From Teredinibacter turnerae T7901 (GTDB taxonomy: Bacteria > Pseudomonadota > Gammaproteobacteria > Pseudomonadales > Cellvibrionaceae): a DNA stretch of 64,000 bases. A model generated the notes under the pieces. That model worked only from the letters and a program-made list of their open reading frames with translations. It searched no databases and was not told the origin of the DNA. Positions within the stretch are counted from its first letter, which is position 1. Every line of letters starts with the position of its first letter. This document shows, in pieces, positions 9,585 through 20,100 of this stretch. Location: contig NC_012997.1 of NCBI RefSeq assembly GCF_000023025.1, forward strand, positions 790,764-854,763. Reading direction: 5' to 3'. The position numbers and the translations under genes are program-made.

Positions 9585-9614
9585 AAAACGCCAGCTTTAG
9601 TGGGCTGGCGTTTT
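9585..9614. terminator. Bidirectional terminator between GH45 and GH51
   Basis: AAAACGCCAGC and GCTGGCGTTTT are perfect 11-base arms around an 8-base loop. The A and T ends give a U-tract in either direction, so it can end both the GH45 (+) and GH51 (-) transcripts. Confidence 0.88.
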
Positions 9615-9638
9615 AGGTCTAGGCTCAGGTTTCCAAGC

Positions 9639-11186
9639 TTACTTTAATCTAACAACCATCACCGATTTCGCCGGTAGCTTGATTGTCAGTCTGCCGTCTT
9701 TCGCTTTTACCTTGTACGGGGTAGGTACCAGCGCATTGGGTTTGGCAAAGGTGTTGTGCGCATCCATGGCATCTGCAGTTAACAGCTCGCCACTGGCGGA
9801 GCGTAGTTTGCCCGCATCCAGCACAATTTCCTGAACCTTGTCCGGGTCGGTATTGGCCAGTGCCAGGTAGGTGTTGCCGTCTTTGGCAATTGCCGCAGAC
9901 GCACTGATGGCCGGGATGGACTTATCGCCCTGAGTGAGCACAGGCGCGTCTTTAAGCTCTACTGGCAGAGAGGTGGCATCCTGGAACGGGATGTACATCT
10001 TGAACACGTGGTAGGTTGGGGTAAGCACCATCTTCTCTTTGTCGGTTAGAATCATCGCCTGCAACACATTGACCATCTGTGCGATGTTGGTCATCTGTAT
10101 CCGTCGCGCGTACTTGTGGAACAGGTTGAGGTTCAGCGCGGCAACCAAGGCATCGCGCAGGCTGTTCTGTTGGTATAAAAACCCCGGGTTATCCCCTTCT
10201 TCTGCATCAAACCAGGTACCCCATTCGTCCACGTAGAACCCGACCTTATTGTCCGGGTCCAGCTCATCCATAATCGCGATATTCTCTTTTATGAAGGTTT
10301 CCATGCGCAGTGTTTGCCACATAGTGGAAAACCACTCACTGGCGGGGAAATTCAACGCCTTGCCGTGGGTCTCCCAGTCGCCGGTGGGCAGGGTGTAATA
10401 GTGGTGGCTGATCGCCTGCATGCGCACGCTCCAGACATCCGGCACTTGCTCCAGCAGGGTGCGAGTCCAGTCGGTTATTTCGGTGTGGCCACCGCTGGCG
10501 ATCATCACCGGCTGGTTATCGGCGGGCGTCTTTAAGAATGTGGCGTAGTGTTTGTACAGGTCGGCGTAATACTCAGGACGCATAGTGCCGCCGCAACCCC
10601 AGCTCTCGTTGCCAACCGCGAAATAATCCACCTTCCACGGTTGTTTGCGACCATTGGCTCGGCGCAGGTTGGCGAGGGTCGAGTCGCTGTCGGAGGTCAT
10701 ATACTCCAGCCAGGCCGCCATTTCCTGAGGCGTGCCGGTGCCCAGGTTGCCGTTGATGTAAACCTCAGCGCCGAGCATTTCGGCAAATTCCATAAATTCA
10801 TGGGTACCGAAGCGGTTGTCGTCGATAACGCCGCCCCAGGTGGTATTGACGGTTTTTTTGCGTTTGTCGCGCGGGCCGATACCGTCCTGCCAATGGTACT
10901 CATCGGCGAAGCAGCCGCCGGGCCAGCGCAGTAGTGGAACCTGTAACTCTTTCAGCGCTTTTACTACATCTTTGCGGTAACCCTTGGTATTGGGGATATC
11001 CGAGTCTTCCCCCACCCAGATACCCTCGTAGATTCCGCGCCCCAGGTGCTCCATAAACTGACCATATATATTGCGGTGGATTACCGCGCCTGGAGCGTTG
11101 GTCTCGATAGTAACTGTGGTTGCTGAGTGCACCGAGACGGTCGCAAGCGCGACAGCGATAGCTGCCGCAGTCGATACAAATTTCAT
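9639..11186 (-). CDS. GH51 alpha-L-arabinofuranosidase, exported
   Basis: Predicted to remove arabinose side groups from arabinoxylan or arabinan. A signal peptide (KFVSTAAAIAVALATVSVHSA) leads into the whole GH51 barrel and C-terminal beta domain, 514 residues in all, a normal length. Motifs: IYGQFMEHLGRGIYEG near the start, LRWPGGCFADEYHW, VGNESWG with the acid/base Glu, and YVDEWGTWF with the nucleophile Glu. ATG at 11186 has AGGAAA upstream; the frame can be extended 13 codons to 11225, but the signal peptide fits the shorter form. Many GH51 enzymes are cytoplasmic, so export here points to use on polymer outside the cell. Confidence 0.92.
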   Translation of the reverse strand: MKFVSTAAAIAVALATVSVHSATTVTIETNAPGAVIHRNIYGQFMEHLGRGIYEGIWVGEDSDIPNTKGYRKDVVKALKELQVPLLRWPGGCFADEYHWQDGIGPRDKRKKTVNTTWGGVIDDNRFGTHEFMEFAEMLGAEVYINGNLGTGTPQEMAAWLEYMTSDSDSTLANLRRANGRKQPWKVDYFAVGNESWGCGGTMRPEYYADLYKHYATFLKTPADNQPVMIASGGHTEITDWTRTLLEQVPDVWSVRMQAISHHYYTLPTGDWETHGKALNFPASEWFSTMWQTLRMETFIKENIAIMDELDPDNKVGFYVDEWGTWFDAEEGDNPGFLYQQNSLRDALVAALNLNLFHKYARRIQMTNIAQMVNVLQAMILTDKEKMVLTPTYHVFKMYIPFQDATSLPVELKDAPVLTQGDKSIPAISASAAIAKDGNTYLALANTDPDKVQEIVLDAGKLRSASGELLTADAMDAHNTFAKPNALVPTPYKVKAKDGRLTIKLPAKSVMVVRLK

Positions 11187-11352
11187 GGACGTTTCCTGTT
11201 TATTTTTGTTAGTTCTTGCCGACACAGTCTAACAGTGTCGGCGCGGATATCTACAAATCTCTCAGTAGCATTATTCTGCCTATACTGTTATGACCCGGCC
11301 GGGGTTTTACGCCGGAATTTAAGAATATCGCAAACAGGAGTATTTAAACCTC

Positions 11353-12948
11353 ATGCGCTACTCGCTCGCCTACCTTTTAAATTCAGTGTTGCGCAGCCTT
11401 GGTATTCGCAGTATTGGCCGTCAGTTCACTATCGGGTTTCTGGTGATTATCGCCTGTACGGTAGCATCAACTTTTTCGCTGTACATGACCATGCAGGCCA
11501 GCGCGGACACGGTAAATATCGCGGGCAGGCAGCGCATGCTTAGCCAGCGCCTGGCAAAAGAAGCACTGCTGGTTACCCAGCAAGCCATGGATAAAAGTGC
11601 GCTGGAACAAACTATCGAGCTGTTTGAGCAATCCCACAATCGCTTGTTGTACGGCAGCCCGGAAAATGGAATTCTCGCGCCGCAGACGGTAAAAATATTC
11701 GATCAGCTCAAGGTTGTTGACGGCTTGTGGGAGAATTACAAAATTGCGATTCGCACCTATGTCGCATCTAAAGATGCGTCCGTGTTACCTGCGCTTCAGG
11801 CTGAAAGTATCGCCATTTTAAAAGAGATGAATCAGGCTGTAGAGATGATGGCGCGCGACCTAAACAGCGAGTTACAGGCGCAGCAAATACTGAGCATTGT
11901 GTTGTCCATTGTCGTGATTCTGGTTGCTGCGGTCAGCCAGTTTTTGGGAATGTACTGGCTGATGGACCAAATCAATTTATTGCGCGACAAATTGCTAAAA
12001 GTTGCGCACGGGGATTTCAGCGAAACCATTAATGAAAGTACCAGCGAAAACGAAGTGGGGGATATGTTCAACGCCTACAATCGCATGGTGGAGCAGGTCG
12101 GCCATATTGTGAATGGCGTTAAGGAGCTGGCATCGAATATTGCGGGGCAGGCCAGCGCACTGATGCGCGAGGCAGAGTCTGCGGAGAGCTATGTCAATAC
12201 GCAGAATAAAGAGTTGGAACAGGTGGCGACGGCGATGAACCAGATGTCTGCCACGGTGAACGAAGTGGCAGGCCATGCGGAAGAGGCCGCCGCAAATGCA
12301 GAAAACGCCAGTGAAGCGGCGGATAACGGCTATCGTATTGTGGACGGTTCCTACGCCAACATCGTGACTATGAATTCAAGCCTCACCTCTGCGGTGGGGG
12401 TGATGGAAGAGTTGAATCGGGATTCGCAGCAGATCGGCCAGGTACTCACGGTGATTACGGGTATTGCCGAGCAAACGAATTTGTTGGCACTTAATGCGGC
12501 TATAGAAGCCGCCCGTGCGGGCGAACAAGGTCGTGGTTTTGCCGTGGTGGCGGATGAGGTGCGTACCCTTGCACAAAAAACCCAATCGTCGACCGAAGAA
12601 ATTCAGGCGATTATCGAACGCCTGCAAAACCAAACCACCAAAGCGGTAGATGTCGTGCAAAAGAGCACCAGCTCTGCGCAGGAAAGTTCCAGCCAAATGA
12701 GCACCGCCAACGATGCACTCAAACGCATTGTGGATGCGGTCTCCAATATTCAGCAAATGAGCACTTTAATTGCCACGGCTGCCTCGGAGCAGTCCCACGT
12801 TGCGGCAGATATCGACAGTAATATCACCAGCGTGTCGGCTGCCGCGTCGGAAACAACGCAAGTTGCCTCGAATGTGCGATCTCACGCGTCTGGTATTAAT
12901 CGCGACATCAAACGCCTTAACGAAACAGTCACCAGTTTAAAAGTGTAA
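11353..12948 (+). CDS. Methyl-accepting chemotaxis protein with NarX/PilJ-type sensor
   Basis: A membrane chemoreceptor of 531 residues. A first membrane helix (about residues 25-45) precedes a periplasmic helical domain with [17 protein letters not shown], a signature of the NarX/PilJ-type N-terminal domain. A second membrane helix ([20 protein letters not shown]) comes next, then a HAMP region and a long coiled coil. The kinase-contact hairpin reads [20 protein letters not shown]. Upstream is CAGGAG with long spacing. No ligand can be named. No che genes are adjacent. Confidence 0.93.
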   Translation: MRYSLAYLLNSVLRSLGIRSIGRQFTIGFLVIIACTVASTFSLYMTMQASADTVNIAGRQRMLSQRLAKEALLVTQQAMDKSALEQTIELFEQSHNRLLYGSPENGILAPQTVKIFDQLKVVDGLWENYKIAIRTYVASKDASVLPALQAESIAILKEMNQAVEMMARDLNSELQAQQILSIVLSIVVILVAAVSQFLGMYWLMDQINLLRDKLLKVAHGDFSETINESTSENEVGDMFNAYNRMVEQVGHIVNGVKELASNIAGQASALMREAESAESYVNTQNKELEQVATAMNQMSATVNEVAGHAEEAAANAENASEAADNGYRIVDGSYANIVTMNSSLTSAVGVMEELNRDSQQIGQVLTVITGIAEQTNLLALNAAIEAARAGEQGRGFAVVADEVRTLAQKTQSSTEEIQAIIERLQNQTTKAVDVVQKSTSSAQESSSQMSTANDALKRIVDAVSNIQQMSTLIATAASEQSHVAADIDSNITSVSAAASETTQVASNVRSHASGINRDIKRLNETVTSLKV

Positions 12949-12972
12949 TCCTGCTTTATTCTCTCATTTAGC

Positions 12973-12998
12973 GTCAGCCACTGAACCCGGTGGCTGAC
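12973..12998 (+). terminator. Hairpin after the chemoreceptor gene
   Basis: GTCAGCCAC and GTGGCTGAC form a perfect 9-bp stem with an 8-base loop. There is no T run after it, so it may stabilise RNA ends rather than end transcription alone. Confidence 0.45.
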
Positions 12999-13037
12999 TG
13001 ATCCGTATATTCCCCAAACCCTTAATGAGAGAGCAGG

Positions 13038-13580
13038 ATGAATATACACACCTGGAAACATTGGGCCTTCGTAACTTTAATTCTGGTGTTAATGTCGGGT
13101 TGCAGTTCGGTCAAGCTGGATGATTATGCTGGTAACAGCCCTGAGCTTAACGCCAAAGATTTTTTTGATGGGCCTCTAACCGCGCATGGCATCGTTAAAA
13201 ACCGATCGGGAAAAATCATTCGCTATTTTAACGCCGATATTGCTGCCAGTTGGTCTGCAGACGGCGTCGGCACCTTAGATGAATCCTTTGTATTTAACGA
13301 TGGCGAAAAACAAAAAAGAGTATGGACACTGGTTCCCAATGCGGATGGCAGCTTCGAGGCCAGTGCAAACGATGTGGTCGGGAAATCGCGCCTGGCGACT
13401 TCCGGTAACGCGCTGTTTATGCGTTACACGCTCACCATACCTTACAAAGGTAAATCGTTAAATGTAAAGGTTGATGATCGAATGTACCTGGTAAACGACA
13501 CCACGCTACTTAACGAGAGTGTGATGACCAAGTGGGGGTTTGAAGTCGGTTACGTTACCCTGGTGATTACCAAACAGTAG
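13038..13580 (+). CDS. DUF3833-family lipoprotein
   Basis: A small lipoprotein with lipobox LVLMSGC and a beta-rich body. The opening VKLDDYAGNSPELNAKDFF and the phrase LTAHGIVKNRSGKIIRYF match my memory of the DUF3833 family, whose role is unknown. The 180-residue length is typical of that family. The start has AGAGAGCAGG upstream. Confidence 0.75.
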   Translation: MNIHTWKHWAFVTLILVLMSGCSSVKLDDYAGNSPELNAKDFFDGPLTAHGIVKNRSGKIIRYFNADIAASWSADGVGTLDESFVFNDGEKQKRVWTLVPNADGSFEASANDVVGKSRLATSGNALFMRYTLTIPYKGKSLNVKVDDRMYLVNDTTLLNESVMTKWGFEVGYVTLVITKQ

Positions 13581-13686
13581 TCCTGGGGCCACTAAACAAA
13601 AAATAGTAACGCGGGTTTCTCTGTGCCCGCGTATAACCCGTCTGTGGCACAATTTGCCATTCTCACTCTGTTAGTGTTCAAAAACC

Positions 13687-14457
13687 ATGCTAGTTGACTC
13701 CCACTGCCATCTCGATTTTGCAGCCTTTGATAATGATCGGGATTTTATTCTGGCGCGGTGCCGCGACCTCAATATTGAGCGCATCTTGGTGCCCGGTGTT
13801 GCTGCCGAACAATGGCCAAAGGTAGTCGAACTGGTGAACGCCGAAGAGCAGCTCCTGTTTGCTGTGGGTATACACCCCTGGTGGATAGAAGCGAATTGGA
13901 CAGATAAGGATGTGACTGGCGAGCTTGTCAAGCTTGAGGAGTATCTTGTTCATGACGATTGTGTCGCGGTTGGGGAGTGTGGCCTGGACGCAAATATTGA
14001 TCGCGCAATGGCAATGCAGCAACAGGTACTCGAACAGCAACTGACTCTGGCAGACCGATTCGATAAGCCGGTTATTTTGCACAGCGTTAAATCTCACAAT
14101 CCGCTGCTGCAATCGCTGAAACGTTTTCCCAACGCGCGAGGCGTTGTTCATGCCTTTACTGGCAGTTACCAGCAAGGTATGGATTTGTGGAAACGCGGTT
14201 TCTATCTGGGGATTGGTGGTGTGATTACTTACGAACGCGCGGCAAAAACCCGCGATGCGGTAACGCGTTTACCGGCAGAGGCCCTGTTGCTGGAAACGGA
14301 TGCGCCCGATATGCCCCTGGCAGGCAAGCAGGGCGAGCGCAACAGCCCGCTGGTTTTACCCGATATTTTACAAGCGCTTGCCGAATTGCGGGATGACTCG
14401 CCGGATGTTCTCGCGCGCATTACCCGCGAGAATTTTCGTCATTTGTTCCAGGTTTGA
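13687..14457 (+). CDS. TatD-family metal-dependent hydrolase (DNase-like)
   Basis: A cytoplasmic TIM-barrel hydrolase of the TatD family, whose members degrade DNA or act in tRNA/DNA quality control. Metal ligands are visible: DSHCHLDF at the N-terminus, GECGLD in the middle, HSVKSHNP, and ETDAPDMP near the C-terminus. The length of 256 is normal. It converges on tcdA with a 19-base overlap of the 3' ends. Confidence 0.9.
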   Translation: MLVDSHCHLDFAAFDNDRDFILARCRDLNIERILVPGVAAEQWPKVVELVNAEEQLLFAVGIHPWWIEANWTDKDVTGELVKLEEYLVHDDCVAVGECGLDANIDRAMAMQQQVLEQQLTLADRFDKPVILHSVKSHNPLLQSLKRFPNARGVVHAFTGSYQQGMDLWKRGFYLGIGGVITYERAAKTRDAVTRLPAEALLLETDAPDMPLAGKQGERNSPLVLPDILQALAELRDDSPDVLARITRENFRHLFQV

Positions 14458-15233
14458 AGGTAACGTTCAATTGCGCGATTTGCGGCGGCAAAACCAAAAC
14501 TGCCAGTGACCATGGTGGCGGAGCCAAACCCGCCCGCGCAATCCAGCTTGGTGCCGTCCTGTAGCGATTTTTTATTGCCACATACGGAACCGTCGGCCTG
14601 GGGGAAAACCATGGGTTCTGCGGAGTAAACCGCGTCGATCCGGAATTTACGATTTTTATTTTTGGCAAAATTATAGTGGCGATATAACAGGCTGCGCACT
14701 TTGGCGAGCATCGGGTCCGCCTGGGTTCTGCCCAAGTCGTCAATCAAAATGCGGGTTGGGTCGCGCTTGCCGCCCGACGCCCCGGACATCACCAGCCACT
14801 TTTTGTGGTAACTGCAAAACGCCGCAAGGGCCGCTTTCACCGCCACGGAATCAATTGCATCCACCACCACATGGTGTTCTTCTGTGACCAGTTCGGCCAC
14901 GTTTTTCTGGGTCAGAAAGTCATGGCGTAAGTGCAGCTGAATTTCTGGATTGATCGCGCGCAATCGTTCGGCCATCACCTGAATTTTCGGCTGACCGACC
15001 ACACCGGTCAATGCATGCAATTGGCGGTTGGTGTTGGTCACGCAGACATCGTCTAACTCAATAAGCGTTAGTGTGCCCACGCCAGAACGGGCCAGGGCTT
15101 CGGCCGCCCAGGTACCCACGCCACCAAGCCCCACTACCATCATATGGGCCTGATGCAACGCCTCGAGCGCGCTCTTGCCATACAAACGGGCGATGCCGCC
15201 AAAACGGGCGAGATAGTCGGGGGAAAGTGTCAT
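14439..15233 (-). CDS. tcdA: tRNA threonylcarbamoyladenosine dehydratase
   Basis: An E1-like enzyme that uses ATP to cyclise the t6A base at tRNA position 37 to ct6A. The nucleotide fold GLGGVGTWAAEALARSGVG lies near residues 35-53, with IELDDVCVTNTNRQLHAL following, typical of TcdA/CsdL. A later block reads MVFPQADGSVCGNKKS. I start at ATG 15233 (MTLSPDYLARFGGIARLYG), which agrees with the family; the frame itself stays open to 15287. Its 3' end overlaps tatD-like by 19 bases. Confidence 0.9.
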   Translation of the reverse strand: MTLSPDYLARFGGIARLYGKSALEALHQAHMMVVGLGGVGTWAAEALARSGVGTLTLIELDDVCVTNTNRQLHALTGVVGQPKIQVMAERLRAINPEIQLHLRHDFLTQKNVAELVTEEHHVVVDAIDSVAVKAALAAFCSYHKKWLVMSGASGGKRDPTRILIDDLGRTQADPMLAKVRSLLYRHYNFAKNKNRKFRIDAVYSAEPMVFPQADGSVCGNKKSLQDGTKLDCAGGFGSATMVTGSFGFAAANRAIERYLQTWNK

Positions 15234-15337
15234 CGGAAAAGCTGCTGTACCAGGTGAAATGGGCCCCAAGTGTACCGAACCTCGCATTTACGAAAAAGGG
15301 CTATAATGCCGCCTCATTAATTTTAGGTGGCGCTTTC

Positions 15338-16814
15338 ATGGAAACCGGCTTGCACTATATCTTTGCCTATCTCAGTTACTTACTTATTTTTATTGTCGGC
15401 TTAGCCATAGCCACCGGCATATTCTTTTATTTTGTGGATGTTACCCAAACCCAATCCACCATCCGCCGCAACTATCCGGTAATTGGTCGGTTTCGCTATT
15501 TATTCGAGCACTTAGGTGAATTTTTCCGGCAGTATTTTTTTGCCATGGACCGCGAGGAAATGCCGTTTAACCGCGCACTGCGCTCGTGGGTGTATCGAGC
15601 GGCAAAAGGGGTTTCCACTAACGTGGCTTTCGGTTCCACCCGGTTGGATGATCGCGTAGGTTCGCCGCATTTTATGAACTCCGTATTCGCGGTTCTCGAA
15701 GAAGAGAAAAGTCCGTCCACCCCAATATTGTTCGGCCCCCATTGCCCAAGCCCCTACGAGGCCCCGTCATTTTTTAATATTTCCGGGATGAGTTACGGTG
15801 CCTTGTCGCGCCCGGCGGTAACCGCACTGGCAAACGGCGCGGCCAAAGCGGGCTGCTGGATGAATACCGGGGAGGGCGGTACCTCACAGTTTCACTTGCA
15901 AAGTGGTTGCGATCTGGTGGTGCAAATCGGCACCGCCAAATACGGCGTGCGGGATGAGCACGGCAAACTGAGCGAGGAAAAACTCCGCGCGCTTGCCGCC
16001 AGGCCCAATGTCAAAATGTTCGAGATCAAACTGAGCCAAGGCGCGAAGCCGGGCAAAGGCGGAATTTTACCCGCAGACAAGGTGACCGAGGAAATTGCCG
16101 AAATACGCGGGATAAAACCGGGCGAGGCGAGCATCAGCCCCAACCGCCACCCGGAAATTGTCGATACCGCATCGCTGCTGGATATGGTCGAACACATTCG
16201 GCGCATTACCGGAAAACCTACCGGATTTAAATTGGTCGTCGGCAGCCCGGAATGGATTGCCGAACTGTGTCAAACCGTGGTGAGTCGCGGCGTTGAATCG
16301 GCGCCGGATTTTATTACCGTCGACAGTGCGGACGGTGGTACCGGCGCCGCGCCTCAACCCTTGATGGATTATGTGGGTTTGCCGTTGCGCGAGAGTTTGC
16401 CGTTGGTGGTGGATACCCTCTACAAATACAGCCTGAAAGACCGTATTTGGGGTAATTTCTTCCGGCAAATTGATCACCCCTGCATTTGTGGCGCAGGCGC
16501 TGGCAACCGGCGCAGATGTTGTGGTTTCCGCGCGTGGTTTTATGTTCGCGCTCGGCTGTGTGCAGGCCTTGCAATGCCATAAAAATACCTGCCCTACGGG
16601 CGTAACCACTCACAACCCGCGTTTACAAAAAGGGCTCGATCCCACAGATAAAACGAATCGTGTAGCGAATTATCACCGCCAGATGGTGCACGATGTGGAG
16701 ATGATTGCGCATTCCTGTGGCGTGCGTCAGCCGAAGGATCTCGGGCGCCACCATGTGCGCCTGGTCACCGAAAACGGATTGTCCAAACCGCTTAACGAAA
16801 TCTTTCCCATTTAG
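15338..16814 (+). pseudogene. FMN-binding glutamate-synthase-like protein, one-base frameshift
   Basis: Homologous to the single-domain glutamate synthase family (GltB central FMN/3Fe-4S domain with an N-terminal membrane helix), role uncertain. The first part runs from ATG 15338 through the membrane helix (YLLIFIVGLAIATGIFFYF) and FMN-domain motifs such as FNISGMSYGALSRPAV, INTGEGG-like and TVDSADGGTGAAP. After about residue 370 the frame is lost. From about 16453 the family sequence continues in the next frame: VISSGKLITPAFVAQALATG, the Cys cluster CVQALQCHKNTCPTGV, and a stop at 16814. Removing one G from the run GGGG at 16449-16452 restores a protein of about 491 residues. Either a recent inactivation or a sequencing error in a homopolymer. 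Confidence 0.88.
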
Positions 16815-16839
16815 GTTCCGTTGCGTCGGAATCCCCTGC

Positions 16840-16858
16840 GCGGCTGGTTGGCAGCCGC
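16840..16858 (+). terminator. Hairpin after the glutamate-synthase-like gene
   Basis: GCGGCTG and CAGCCGC arms with a 5-base loop lie 26 bases past the stop. There is no strong T run. The rest of the gap up to 17109 holds no supported gene. Confidence 0.45.
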
Positions 16859-17109
16859 CTCTTGCTGCTCAATTCATACAGATCACGCACTCATACGGTA
16901 TTCTTGCCTGCGCGTGCGTTTGCCATAATTTGTCATATTGCTGTCTGCCGCTAGCCAGATTCCGGCGTTAAAGTCGTGTTATCGCTTCAGTTGCGGCCTT
17001 GCCTGCGCAGTGCCGTCCCTGGTCAACTTCTGGTTGAACGCTAAGTTCCAAGAAAGCCACAAGCACAAGAAAGCCAAGAGAAATACACAAAAATTTTCAA
17101 GGATGCCCC

Positions 17110-20100
17110 ATGTCTCGTTTTACCCCGCTGTTGTTTTCCCTGATGTGTGTGCTGGTTGCGTGCAGTCCCGATACGGGTACGAATCCATCGACGCCCTCAC
17201 CTGTGCCTCAATCCGCTGACCTTGCCATTGCTCATGACGAGCCACCCGCGTCGCCTGAGCCGGTTGCGGCAAATCCGATGGCCGAAGCGCCCGCGCCCGC
17301 TGAGTCGATGCCCGGCGATCAGAGCACCGCGCTTACGGTATTGGACATTTCTGAGCGGGACAAAGACGGGAAAAACGGTTTGGCGGTCACTTTTTCCACG
17401 CCTCTGGATACCGCGCGGGATATTCAGCCCTATTTTTCAGTGACCGATGTGAATGGAGAACCTGTTGCCGGTGCCTGGGTGTTGGGTGACAAGCGCAAGC
17501 TCGCGTGGTTTATGCAGGCAGAACCCAACCAGACCTACCAGGTAAAAGTCAGCCCCGGATTGCGCACGCAAAACGGTGGCCAGCTATTGGCTGCCGCCAG
17601 TGCCACCATCAAAACCCGGCGTCTGCAGCCGTCGGTAAATTTTGACTCCGACGGGATGGTGCTGCCGGTCGGCTACGGCTCCGGGTTGCCCGTGGTGAGC
17701 GTAAACATTGCTGCGGTTGATGTGGATTTTTTTCGGGTGAGCGATGCAAACATCAGCGAGTTTATGATGAACGTGCGTCGCAACGGTCGCCAGAGCTGGT
17801 ACGCACGCAATCTGAAATCCCTAGGCGAACTTGCCTACAGCGGGCGCTTCGATCTGGCGGTGGAAAAAAATACGCGCAGCAAACGGGATCTGGCCATTCA
17901 ACGCATAGACGCATTGCAGAAAGCGGGTTTATACCTCGCCATTATGCGCCCCGCTGGCGACTACAGCGATCTGCAAATTACCTGGTTTACGATAACCGAC
18001 ATCGGCCTGCATCTGCGGCACTATCACAACCAACTTGATGTTCACGCGAGCAGTTTAACCTCGGCTGCGGCCTTATCTGGCGTCGAGTTGGAAATTCTCG
18101 ATAACGAAAACCGGGTTATCGAATCCGCAACAACCACACCGGACGGTGTGGCCAGTTTTACCGGTACGCTTGACAACGCGCAGGTGCTGGTGGCGCGTTC
18201 GAAAAGCCAGGTAACCCTGTTGGATCTGCGCCGCCCCGCGTTGGATCTGTCGGAATTCGATTTAGGCGCGCGCCCACAGTTGGCGAACGAGTTGTTTATT
18301 TATGGCCCGCGGGATCTATACCGTCCCGGCGAAGCGGCGACCTTCAGCGCATTGCTGCGCAACCACGACGGCCGCCTTGGCCAAACCCCGGTGTTAAATG
18401 CCGAGTTACACAACCCGCAGCGCAGTGTGGTAAAGCGTTTTCGCTGGCAGGCACAGAGTCAGGGGTATTATCAGTACGATTTTGTGTTGCCCGCCAACGC
18501 GCCCACCGGCAAGTGGGAACTGGTGGTAAAAGGCATGCTGCAGAAACCGGTGGTCTACGCGTTTAATGTGGAAGAATTTCTGCCGGAGCGAATGAAGCTT
18601 ACGCTGGCAGAGGGCGCAAAACGCAGTCTGCTCAGTTCGCCCGGGGCGACGGCGACATTGCCGGTACTGGGTGAATATCTTTACGGCGCGCCTGCGGCGG
18701 GTAATAAATTTGACGGGCTGGTGCAAATCTCCCACTGGCGCTCGCCACTTAAAGATCTCGACGGCTTTCAATTTGGCGATCTCAACGACACGGCCTTTAC
18801 TCGTCAGGAAGACGTGGAGCCAGTAGTGCTGGATGGCAACGGCAAGGCCGAAATTACGCTGCCCAACTTGTGGCGCAAAGCACAGTCGCCACTGGAAATT
18901 CGCGTGGTGGGTAACCTTTATGAATCCGGCGGGCGACCGGTAACCCGCGCGCACAGCTTTTTATTCTGGCCCAATGCGAAACAGCCCGGTGTGCGCCCGC
19001 AATTTGGCGATACTAATCCCGCTTCCGGCAGCAATGCGGCCTTCGATGTGGTGCTGGTGAACGCACAGGGCGAGCGCTTCGCCTCTGCCGCATTAAAAGC
19101 CACCCTGATAAAAGAAGACCGCCAGTATTTTTGGGAATACAGCAATCATCGCGGTTGGCACTGGAACTGGTCGGAAAAAGAATTTCCGGTGGCGAGTGAG
19201 CCTGTCTCAACGTCCGTGGACGGCGTCGCTACGGTCAGTTTTCCCGTGGAGTGGGGAAATTATCGGTTGGAAGTGACCGACAGCGATAGCGGGGTAAAAA
19301 CCAGCGTGCGCTTTTTTGCCGGATACAACTGGTACTACGACTGGACCAACGCCCGCGATCAGGTGGCCGCGCGGCCGGATAAAGTCACCCTCGCATTGGA
19401 CAAGCCTGCCTATGCGCCCGGCGACGTGGCGCGGTTAAAAATTCTGCCGCCTGCGGCTGGTGAAGTGCTGGTGCTGGTCGAAAGTGATGTGCCCCTCTGG
19501 AGCAAAAAAATTACGGTGGATAAAGCAGGGGCGGAACTGGAGATTCCTGTCGATGCGGCCTGGGACAGCCACGACATTTACATCAGTGCATTGCTGTTGC
19601 AGCCTTCGGCAAAAAAAATCCGCCAGACACCCAAGCGCGCACTGGGGTTAATTTATTTGCCGCTGGACCGGGAACCCCGCCGACTCGATATCGCCATCGA
19701 CACGCCGGACACCGTATTGCCCGCGACAACCCTGCCGGTGCGGGTCCATCTCGACAGCGCGAGCGGTACTCGTGGCCCCGCGTCTGCACAGGTAACCGTC
19801 GCCGCAGTGGATGTCGGTGTTTTGAATATCAGCGATTTTGCCACCCCGGATGCCTTTGACTATTTCTTCGGGCAACGCCGCTACAGTGTGGATGCCCGCG
19901 ATATGTTCGCGGACGTGATTGAACTGCAGGATGCCCAGCAGGCAAAACAGCGATTTGGTGGCGATGCGGATCTGGCGCGCGGTGGAAAACAGCCGCAAAG
20001 TGATGTGCAGATTGTTTCGCTGTTCCAAGGGCCGGTTGCGCTGGATGCCGAGGGCAATGCGCAGGTTGCGTTGCCTTTGCCGGATTTTAATGGCCGCCTG

